Assembly: GCA_945957305.1 (NCBI GenBank)
Contig: CAMFLN010000242.1
Location: forward strand, 1-5,921
Length of the DNA: 5,921 bases
DNA from: an uncultured Planctomycetaceae bacterium
GTDB taxonomy: Bacteria > Planctomycetota > Planctomycetia > Pirellulales > JACPPG01
Reading direction: 5' to 3'
Below are positions 1-5,258 of the stretch, one piece after another. The translations under genes and the position numbers were made by a program. Below the pieces are notes generated by a model. The model saw only the letters and a program-made list of their open reading frames with translations. It did not search any database and was not told the origin of the DNA. Numbering within the stretch: the first letter of the stretch is position 1; each line of letters opens with the position of its first letter.

Positions 1-1
1 G

Positions 2-1483
2 GGGCTCTCGGCCAGCGCCTCGGGCATGCTGATGGCGACCACGAATCAAATCTGCCAAGAGGTGGCCGTCGTCCCGTTTTTATGGATTCTGCCTCTAACG
101 CTGTACCTGTTGTCCTTCATCATTTGTTTCGACAGTCCGCAGTGGTACGACCGCCGCGTGTTTATCACGCTGTTGATCGCGTCGGTCGCGGCCGCGACGG
201 CGATGCTGTTCGTGGGCGTTACGGCGCCGCTGCTGCTGCAGATCGGCACTTACAGCATCACCCTGTTTGCCTGCGCGATGGCCTGCCACGGAGAGTTGGT
301 GCGTGCCCGGCCCACGGCAAGCCATTTAACGTTGTTTTACCTGTGCGTGGCTAGCGGAGGTGCTTTGGGCGGCGTTTTTGTGGCGCTTGTGGCGCCCGCC
401 ATCTTTGCTGGCTTTTGGGAATATCACCTGGCCCTGGTCGTTTGCCCGCTGTTGGTGGTCGCGGCTGTGACGCGCGATGTGGGGGGGCTGTGGCGGCGCG
501 GACTGCCCACCAATCGGGCCGCGTTCTTGTTGCTTGCGTTCGTCGGATTAATCGTAGCGCTGCTGATTCAAATCGGCGAATACCGCAAACAAGCCGTGAT
601 GGCGAGCCGCAACTTCTACGGCGTATTGCGCGTGCGCGATGCATTCGACGAGACCCTGCAATCGCCTCTGCGGAAGCTGCTGCACGGCGGCATTCTGCAT
701 GGCATTCAACTCCTCGAAGGGGACATGCGGCGCTGGCCGGTGAGTTACTACTCGCCCGGTTCTGGCATCTGGCGCGTGATGACGTTACATCCGCGCCGCG
801 CGGCCACCGCGCCGGCCGACCGCAGCTTGCGCGTGGGAGTCATTGGCCTAGGGGCAGGAACACTGGCGGCGCTCGCGCAGGAAGGGGACACCATCCGCTT
901 CTATGACATCAACCCCGACGTGATCGAAATTGCCAAGGATTATTTCTATTACCTGGAGGACACGGCCGCCCAGTGGTCGATTGCCGAAGGGGATGCGCGG
1001 CTGCTCTTAGAAAATGAACTGGCGGCCGATGGTCCGCAACAATTCGACGTGCTGGTCATGGATGCCTTCAGCAGCGATGCGATCCCGATGCATCTGGTGA
1101 CGCGCGAATGCGTCGAGATGTATTGGAAGCATCTCAAGCCGGATGGGATCCTGGTGGTGAACATTTCCAATCGCAACGTCGACATGAAGCCCGTGATTCG
1201 CGCCATGGCCGAAGCGAATGGCAAAGAGGCGCTCTACTGCGACTCTGCGGAAGACGCCTCCACCGCCTCGTACGGCGCCACCTGGGCCATGATGACCAGC
1301 AATCAGGAATTCCTCCAGGCGCAGGGGGAATCAGGGGTCATGCTCCCAATCGCGGAGAACGTCAAACCTGTCGTCTGGACAGATGACTACGGCAGTTTGT
1401 GGCAAGTGCTGCGGCGATTCAGTTTCTACGAGTGGCGGTCATGGCTCGAACGCTGGCTGCCATGGCTGAAGAGCAACGCTTAA
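2..1483 (+). CDS. Fused MFS-type membrane protein / spermidine-synthase-like domain, 5'-truncated by window edge
   Basis: The frame is open to the left edge, and the residues before the first ATG (position 26) match the interior of this family (around ATTNQICQEVAVVPFLW), so the true start lies outside the window. Counting from the Met at 26, there are about six hydrophobic segments (roughly 13-35, 45-65, 66-87, 101-130, 132-148, 164-184). A cytosolic Rossmann-like methyltransferase fold of the spermidine synthase type follows: glycine motif GLGAG at 274-278, acidic residue at the end of strand 2 (D294 in YDINPD), D323 in GDAR, and DAFSSD at 346-351. The C-terminal TDDYGSLWQVLR is also typical. 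Canonical aminopropyltransferases carry GGGDG and a DxxD-type catalytic site; here the Asp of the first motif is absent, so polyamine synthesis is not assured. The membrane/synthase fusion assignment is firm; substrate and reaction are unknown. It converges with the zinc-ribbon gene. Confidence 0.9.
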   Translation, partial: GLSASASGMLMATTNQICQEVAVVPFLWILPLTLYLLSFIICFDSPQWYDRRVFITLLIASVAAATAMLFVGVTAPLLLQIGTYSITLFACAMACHGELVRARPTASHLTLFYLCVASGGALGGVFVALVAPAIFAGFWEYHLALVVCPLLVVAAVTRDVGGLWRRGLPTNRAAFLLLAFVGLIVALLIQIGEYRKQAVMASRNFYGVLRVRDAFDETLQSPLRKLLHGGILHGIQLLEGDMRRWPVSYYSPGSGIWRVMTLHPRRAATAPADRSLRVGVIGLGAGTLAALAQEGDTIRFYDINPDVIEIAKDYFYYLEDTAAQWSIAEGDARLLLENELAADGPQQFDVLVMDAFSSDAIPMHLVTRECVEMYWKHLKPDGILVVNISNRNVDMKPVIRAMAEANGKEALYCDSAEDASTASYGATWAMMTSNQEFLQAQGESGVMLPIAENVKPVVWTDDYGSLWQVLRRFSFYEWRSWLERWLPWLKSNA

Positions 1484-1552
1484 TCGCGCGCAGGGATAGC
1501 GATTTTAGCAAGGCCATGCGGCGCTAGGCTGGCTCGTCAGGCGGTCCAACGC

Positions 1553-1771
1553 CTAAGCACAACCGGGCGTGCGGCGCTGCGGCGACTGCAATAGCTCATC
1601 CGCGCGTTCGAGAAGCCGCATGGCGCGGCTTGGTGCGCCTTCGGGATCGGTGGCAATTAATGCACCGCCACAGTGTTGGCAAACCAGACGTTTGCCAAGG
1701 TATTCCACGCGCACATGAAGTGTACGACCGCACGTCGGACACTCTTGCACGAAGTAGGTCGTTCTCGCCAT
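1553..1771 (-). CDS. Small zinc-ribbon protein (CxxC-x16-CxxC), 72 aa
   Basis: The protein begins MARTTYFVQECPTCGR and carries two CxxC knuckles, C11/C14 and C31/C34, separated by 16 residues, as expected for a structural zinc ribbon. Between them is a basic/aliphatic strand region (HVRVEYLGKRLVC). The remaining 30 or so residues are charged and probably helical (RAMRLLERADELLQS). The frame extends upstream to an ATG at 1846, but I chose 1771 because AAGGAG at 1780-1785 (minus strand) lies 8 nt before it, and because the upstream residues look non-coding. Short proteins of this pattern recur in planctomycete genomes as I remember them; their function is not known, and nucleic-acid or protein binding is only a guess. 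There is no signal peptide or membrane segment, so it should be cytoplasmic. It appears to be a single-gene unit. Confidence 0.8.
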   Translation of the reverse strand: MARTTYFVQECPTCGRTLHVRVEYLGKRLVCQHCGGALIATDPEGAPSRAMRLLERADELLQSPQRRTPGCA

Positions 1772-1779
1772 TGCGGTAT

Positions 1780-1785
1780 CTCCTT
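1780..1785 (-). promoter_or_regulatory. Strong Shine-Dalgarno site of the zinc-ribbon gene
   Basis: The minus strand reads AAGGAG followed by 8 nt and then ATG (1769-1771). This is the clearest ribosome binding site in the window, and it decides the start of the 72-residue zinc-ribbon protein over the longer 97-residue frame. Confidence 0.8.
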
Positions 1786-1997
1786 CTACCCGCTGGCCGC
1801 CCATTCTTGGACCACGATATCGTACCTGAAATAGCCGCCGCATCAACGTAAATCCAGCTTACAATTCCGCCAACAGTGCACCGCAGGCAAGCTCCGCCCT
1901 TTGGGTTGACCAGGAAAAATGCACTTGCTGTAGAGAGGCCCCCGAGGGCGGCAGGGTTCGCGCCCCCGAGCGTGCTTCTCAGCTCTGGCCGGGCACT

Positions 1998-2020
1998 GCT
2001 AGCATTGTCGAACTGCTAGC
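1998..2020 (-). repeat. GCTAGC inverted repeat / hairpin after the 2031-2333 gene
   Basis: Two copies of the self-complementary hexamer GCTAGC (1998-2003 and 2015-2020) lie 11 nt apart and can pair as a 6-bp stem. They also form a 9-bp direct repeat, ACTGCTAGC, at 1995-2003 and 2012-2020. The structure sits just downstream of the TAA of the minus-strand gene, where a transcript end would be expected. No T-run follows on the minus strand, so a classical intrinsic terminator is not supported. Confidence 0.35.
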
Positions 2021-2030
2021 GGCAACATTC

Positions 2031-2333
2031 TTATTCCAGGCGGATATGCGCGACCCCATGGGCGAGCAGCCATTCCAGCCAGCCTTCCTGTTCCTCGGAA
2101 AGTTCCACTTCGGTGCGATTTTCGCTATCCAACGGCGATACAAGTTGGATCGCCCCGTCGTCGTACCACTCTTGAGCCTGCTTGAGGTCGACCCAATATT
2201 CCCCCGGCTGACAGGGAGGGTGCGCCGCCTCGGATCGCACATACATGAAATAAGCCACTTCATGGCGAAAGCGGTCCGGCATCGGATGAGGCGCGATTTC
2301 GGGATGATCGAGGGCAAAGACAAGCACAGTCAT
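2031..2333 (-). CDS. Hypothetical acidic protein, about 100 aa
   Basis: From the ATG at 2331-2333 the product is 100 residues, starting MTVLVFALDHPE, a plausible first beta strand. It contains an aromatic-rich core (EVAYFMYVR at 25-33, PGEYWVDL at 43-50, EWYDDG at 55-60), then LVSPLDSENRTEVELSEEQ and a Trp-rich end (WLEWLLAHGVAHIRLE). It is acidic, with no signal peptide and no membrane segment, so it is probably cytoplasmic. The single Cys (C41) argues against a metal ribbon. I chose this start because a GGGGA stretch lies 8 nt upstream and because the preceding codons contain no other ATG. The same frame is nevertheless open back to a TGA at 2511-2513, with only TTG or GTG possible starts, so a longer form (145 residues from a TTG at 2468) cannot be excluded. 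I do not recognise a named family. Confidence 0.65.
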   Translation of the reverse strand: MTVLVFALDHPEIAPHPMPDRFRHEVAYFMYVRSEAAHPPCQPGEYWVDLKQAQEWYDDGAIQLVSPLDSENRTEVELSEEQEGWLEWLLAHGVAHIRLE

Positions 2334-2584
2334 CGGGATTTTCCCCACGCGCGGGTCCGCCGCTACGCTTGCTAGCAACCCCGGCGGTAGCAGACGAAGA
2401 CCGAGTCGCGCGGCCTGCGAATCTAGCACGCCACCCAGGGGATGAACAGCGGAAGGGTCGATAATCAACCAGGGGGGGCAGTCCCGCGACGCCCAGAGCG
2501 AGCTATGTTTTCAGTGACAGTTGAAACATCGTTTTCTCGACCCTGGTTCGCTTTTTAGACCCTCACTCGCAGGCAAAGTAAACC

Positions 2585-3217
2585 ATGACGCGCGCGGCAG
2601 CATTGGCCCTGATTCTGCTGGGGGCGGCTCTCACCGTCACAGCGCCGGCCGCCAATCGGCGCAAGATGCCCAGCATTGACGAAGTTGAGCAGTTCGTCGA
2701 AAGTCACTTTGCTACGGAGTCCAACTACCAACCGGGCGACATCATCTCGCGCTCGCAAGTGCGCGCCGTGTTGGACGACCTGCAGCGGCAGGGTTGGAAA
2801 GTCCCTCGCGATCAAGAGTTGCTCAATCTCGTGCTGGACGACAGCGACATCTTGGTGCGCGAGCTGCGGACTAAGGATGGTCGTAAGTTCGCGCGGCAGA
2901 TTTCCCGCTACCCTCATGCCTATGATCGCATCGATCGCCTGGCCCGCATGCCCACTGGCAAGAGCATCCTCTGGCGCTCGATCCATGGCGCAGGCGGATA
3001 CCAGTTGCTCGAGTATTTGACCACCGCGCCGGGCGGAACAGAAATGGGCAAGATGCTGGCCAACACACCCAGCGGGCGCGACTTTAACAAGCCCACCGGG
3101 CGCGTGTATACCGCGGCAGGTTTGATTCAGCAGCTTCGTCCACGCTATGAAGAGACGTGGGCCGCGGTTACCCGCGCGCAGGCCAAGGCGCTGCAATTGA
3201 ATCCGAATCGCCCCTAA
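2585..3217 (+). CDS. Secreted protein of unknown function, 210 aa
   Basis: The N-terminus is a typical Sec signal peptide: MTR, a hydrophobic core at about residues 4-19, and an APA site predicting cleavage after A22. The mature part is about 188 residues, charged and mostly helical in appearance. It has no further membrane segment, no cysteine and no catalytic motif that I can recognise. Notable blocks are MPSIDEVEQFVESHF (28-42), a helix around RAVLDDLQRQGW, and a Gly-rich central part (SIHGAGGYQLLEYL, then APGGTEMG). An in-frame TAA directly precedes the ATG (2579-2581), which fixes the start. The ribosome binding site is poor (AGG 11 nt upstream). It is probably periplasmic and not part of an operon, since both flanking genes are on the other strand. 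Low-complexity DNA is absent and coding bias is normal, so the gene should be real. Confidence 0.75.
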   Translation: MTRAAALALILLGAALTVTAPAANRRKMPSIDEVEQFVESHFATESNYQPGDIISRSQVRAVLDDLQRQGWKVPRDQELLNLVLDDSDILVRELRTKDGRKFARQISRYPHAYDRIDRLARMPTGKSILWRSIHGAGGYQLLEYLTTAPGGTEMGKMLANTPSGRDFNKPTGRVYTAAGLIQQLRPRYEETWAAVTRAQAKALQLNPNRP

Positions 3218-3263
3218 GGGCGCGCAGCCGCTGTTTGTGCATCCGCAATTGCGCCGCGAGCGC

Positions 3264-3914
3264 CTAGCGGACTTTCTGTGCCGTGTCGATCAACACGGTC
3301 TCGACCGGCAGGCTGGGGAAATCATCGACGCTTTTGGTGGCGCATCCTGCGATGCGGTCCACAACGTCCATCCCTTCGATCACCTCGCCGAAGACGCAAT
3401 AGCCACACTGCTCGGGCGTATCGGCCTGATAATCCAGCGCGGGATTGTCGGCGACGTTGATGAAAAACTGCGCGGTGTCGCTATCCATGCCGTCGGCAGG
3501 GCGGGCCATGGCAATCGTGCCGCGACGATTTGAAAGCCCATTGTTCGATTCGTTGCGCAGACTGTAGCGTCCCTTCTTTTCCGTCAGGTCTTCACGAAAG
3601 CCGCCGCCGAGCACGATGTAGCCTGGTTCGACCTGGTGAAAGATCGTCTGATGATAAAATCCGTTGTCGACTTGCGATAAAAAGTTGTCGACCGTGAGCG
3701 GGGCCTTGGCGTGATTCAGCTTAATCTTGATCGCGCCCAGTGACGTCACCAAATTGATGGTCGCATCGCTTTCGGACCGCAAAGCGCTGCCAATCTCTAC
3801 CGCGGACGACGATCCGGCCACCGTCGTGTCGCTCTCCGCGGCAGCAGGCCCGCGGCTGCAACCAGCGACAAGTCCAGTCAGCAAGCCAACGGCGATGAGC
3901 AGTCGTTTCATCAT
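3264..3914 (-). CDS. Cyclophilin-type peptidyl-prolyl cis-trans isomerase, lipoprotein
   Basis: The 216-residue product has a lipoprotein signal: MMKRLL, a hydrophobic core, and the lipobox LVAG-C with C19 as the lipidated residue. A Ser/Ala-rich linker (about 20-48) precedes a cyclophilin domain (about 51-214). Recognisable blocks are APLTVDNFLSQVDNGFY, IFHQVEPGYIVLGGGF (91-106), RGTIAMAR (131-138), QFFINVADNPALDY (149-162) and YCVFGEVIEGMDVVDRIA. Cyclophilins speed proline isomerisation during folding; this one should act in the periplasm, anchored to a membrane. Compared with human CypA, the catalytic Arg55 is Gln (Q94) and Gln63 is Leu (L102), while the QFFIN segment is kept, so activity may be reduced. 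Two adjacent ATGs exist; GGTGA on the minus strand lies 4 nt from the first and 7 nt from the second. It converges with the secreted-protein gene, 46 bp between stops. Confidence 0.92.
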   Translation of the reverse strand: MMKRLLIAVGLLTGLVAGCSRGPAAAESDTTVAGSSSAVEIGSALRSESDATINLVTSLGAIKIKLNHAKAPLTVDNFLSQVDNGFYHQTIFHQVEPGYIVLGGGFREDLTEKKGRYSLRNESNNGLSNRRGTIAMARPADGMDSDTAQFFINVADNPALDYQADTPEQCGYCVFGEVIEGMDVVDRIAGCATKSVDDFPSLPVETVLIDTAQKVR

Positions 3915-4113
3915 CGGATCACCCTACAGGTTTTGACACACTGAGCGACGCGGCCGGAGGCGAACCGGTCACAGGGTCGATTGCCAGGCATTCAACCGCA
4001 GGCGGGGGCGTATCATGGGACGAGTGGGCGATTTTCGCAAGACCGGTTCAAAAACCGCATTCCCGGTGCCCGGCGGCAGAGCCCTTGAGCGCACCAGAGT
4101 ATTGCAGGCCGCA

Positions 4114-4143
4114 TTCGGGCGGTCGGGAAATCAAACGCCCGAA
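4114..4143 (+). repeat. Perfect 8-bp inverted repeat next to the operon promoter
   Basis: TTCGGGCG (4114-4121) is the exact reverse complement of CGCCCGAA (4136-4143), with a 14-nt spacer. The right arm falls where the -35 region of the TACAAT promoter candidate would be. It could be a dyad operator for a repressor. A T5 run begins 7 nt after the stem (4151-4155), so a terminator or attenuator hairpin is the alternative, although no plus-strand gene lies closely upstream. Confidence 0.5.
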
Positions 4144-4150
4144 ACATGGC

Positions 4151-4163
4151 TTTTTGGTACAAT
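4151..4163 (+). promoter_or_regulatory. Candidate promoter (-10 box) for the 4221 operon
   Basis: TTTTTGGTACAAT includes TACAAT (4158-4163), one mismatch from the sigma-70 -10 consensus TATAAT. A transcript starting near 4170 would have a leader of about 50 nt before the GTG at 4221. No TTGACA-like -35 is present at the expected distance (about 4135-4140 reads ACGCCC), so the site may be weak or need an activator. Confidence 0.45.
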
Positions 4164-4220
4164 GCCCGGTAGGGAGCGTTGGAAACGTCCGTCGAGCTAG
4201 CGGAGTGAGGTCGCAGGGTC

Positions 4221-5258
4221 GTGTTCAGCCGCGGTTATAGCATTGCCATCGTGGTCTTTTGGCTGGCCACGAGCGCCTGGCTGGTCAAAGAAAAGCTCTT
4301 GCCACCTTTGCTGGTCGGCGAGCCCCCGAGCTACCGGACTATCCTGGCCTCGGAACCGGAGAATCCTCAGTCGGTCGCCTGGGATATCTTTCTCAATGGC
4401 CGCTGCCTGGGTGGGGCGGTCACCGGCACCGAACATCTGGCCGACGGCATCAACCAATTGCGCTGCCGCGTCAGTCTCCGCGAACTTCCCCTGTCCGAGC
4501 TGACGCCGGCCTGGCTGACGGCCTTTGTCAAAATGATCGATTCGCAGCGATCGCAGGGAGAGTCGATCATCACGGTCGAGTCCGAGGTCACGATTGACAT
4601 CGACCCCTTGAATCGACCGATCAATTTTCTCTCCACCACGAAGATTGGTCCGCCTGAGCGGGACGTTGTGCACCGCTCTCTGATGGCCGGAGTGGAATTC
4701 AACGTTCTCATGCGCGGGCGCTTTGTTGGCGACTCGATGCAGATTTTGATCCATTCCGGCGATCTCGAATACCACACGGAAATCGACATGCCGGCCGACG
4801 CTTTGCTCGGGGACGTGCTCTCGCCGCAAACCCGACTGCCGAATCTGCGCGTCGGTCAGACCTGGACCGTGCCGGTGTACAGCCCCTTCCGGCCCCCCAA
4901 TGCGCCGGTCGAAATCCTGCACGCGACCGTCGAGCGGAAGGATCCCATCTTTTGGCACGAACGTATCGTTCCGGCTTTGCTCGTCGTTTATCGCGGCGAT
5001 CCCGGACTGGGACTCACGAGCAATCAGTCCGCTCGGGCGCAGATGTGGGTCGATTACAAGGGCGAGGTCATCAAGCAAGAAGTGTCACTGTTGTCGAGTC
5101 GGCTGACATTCGTCCGCGCTGATCCCGACCAACCGACGGCCTCGCCGTTTTTGCCCGATGTAACGCGTCCGCTGCGCACTCCGCCGACCGGGCTGGACGT
5201 GGATTCGCTCGACGCGGATTCGCTGGATTCCTCCGCAGAGACTCCGAGCTCGCCATGA
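4221..5258 (+). CDS. Membrane-anchored protein of unknown function, coupled to ABC ATPase
   Basis: The 345-residue product starts with GTG; an in-frame TGA at 4206-4208 rules out an earlier start, and GGAGTGAGG at 4202-4210 serves as ribosome binding site, 10 nt upstream. Residues about 7-22 (SIAIVVFWLATSAWLV) form one membrane anchor, and the rest is predicted to be extracytoplasmic. The body is rich in beta-strand-like segments, for example VAWDIFLNGRCLGG, ESIITVESEVTIDIDP and LRVGQTWTVPVYSPF. The tail (about 300-345) is Pro/Asp/Ser-rich and disordered, including a VDSLD-ADSLD duplication. I recognise no named domain. The stop codon overlaps the ATPase start by ATGA, so the two are almost certainly co-translated, which suggests an accessory or substrate-side role in the same transporter. 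That role is inferred from position only. Confidence 0.82.
   Translation: MFSRGYSIAIVVFWLATSAWLVKEKLLPPLLVGEPPSYRTILASEPENPQSVAWDIFLNGRCLGGAVTGTEHLADGINQLRCRVSLRELPLSELTPAWLTAFVKMIDSQRSQGESIITVESEVTIDIDPLNRPINFLSTTKIGPPERDVVHRSLMAGVEFNVLMRGRFVGDSMQILIHSGDLEYHTEIDMPADALLGDVLSPQTRLPNLRVGQTWTVPVYSPFRPPNAPVEILHATVERKDPIFWHERIVPALLVVYRGDPGLGLTSNQSARAQMWVDYKGEVIKQEVSLLSSRLTFVRADPDQPTASPFLPDVTRPLRTPPTGLDVDSLDADSLDSSAETPSSP
5199..5228 (+). repeat. 15-bp in-frame tandem duplication (VDSLD / ADSLD)
   Basis: Two 15-bp units, 5199-5213 and 5214-5228, differ at three positions and share the core GGATTCGCT. They lie in frame in the acidic C-terminal tail of the 4221 gene and encode VDSLD then ADSLD. Such repeats are a common route to tail-length variation in disordered regions. 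Confidence 0.6.

Larger units (their letters stand above)
3915..4220. other. Divergent intergenic spacer with regulatory signals, no gene seen
   Basis: This 306-bp stretch separates the minus-strand cyclophilin gene from the plus-strand operon. A 61-codon plus frame (4015-4200) exists, but it lacks a ribosome binding site and any recognisable protein character. The right half holds an 8-bp perfect inverted repeat and a TACAAT -10-like box. The left half shows only a small 5-bp hairpin (CGGTT/AACCG, 4044-4057). I found no clear promoter for the cyclophilin gene. Confidence 0.6.

Noticed and set aside
1539..1554. AGGCG/CGCCT hairpin between the two convergent genes
   Set aside because: The stem is only 5 bp, has no T-run on either side and overlaps the zinc-ribbon gene's stop codon; too weak to call a terminator.
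2509..2526. TTTCA-N8-TGAAA dyad upstream of the secreted-protein gene
   Set aside because: Arms are only 5 bp and AT-rich, a pairing likely by chance; no -10 box at proper distance from the TTGAAA supports a promoter here.
2555..3196. Long minus-strand open frame (213 codons) opposite the secreted-protein gene
   Set aside because: It is antisense to a gene with a signal peptide and good coding character, has no recognisable motif, and is rich in Arg/Ala/Gly as expected of a shadow frame in GC-rich DNA.
3218..3263. GGCGC...GCGCC pairing in the gap between convergent stops
   Set aside because: A 5-bp stem with a loop of about 25 nt and no T-run is not a credible bidirectional terminator.
3933..3938. 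Perfect TTGACA -35 hexamer on the plus strand
   Set aside because: No -10-like sequence occurs 16-18 bp downstream (the region reads GGCCGGAGGCG), and no plus-strand gene follows closely.
4041..4060. GGTTCAAAAACC resembling a tRNA T-arm
   Set aside because: A 7-nt loop starting TTC leaves the stem unpaired, and there is no acceptor or anticodon arm in the flanking sequence; it is only a small CGGTT/AACCG hairpin.
4197..5078. Long minus-strand open frame (293 codons) opposite the membrane-anchored protein
   Set aside because: It is antisense to the operon gene that has a fixed start, a membrane anchor and ATGA coupling; the antisense product is Asp/Arg/Gly/Gln-rich with no domain.
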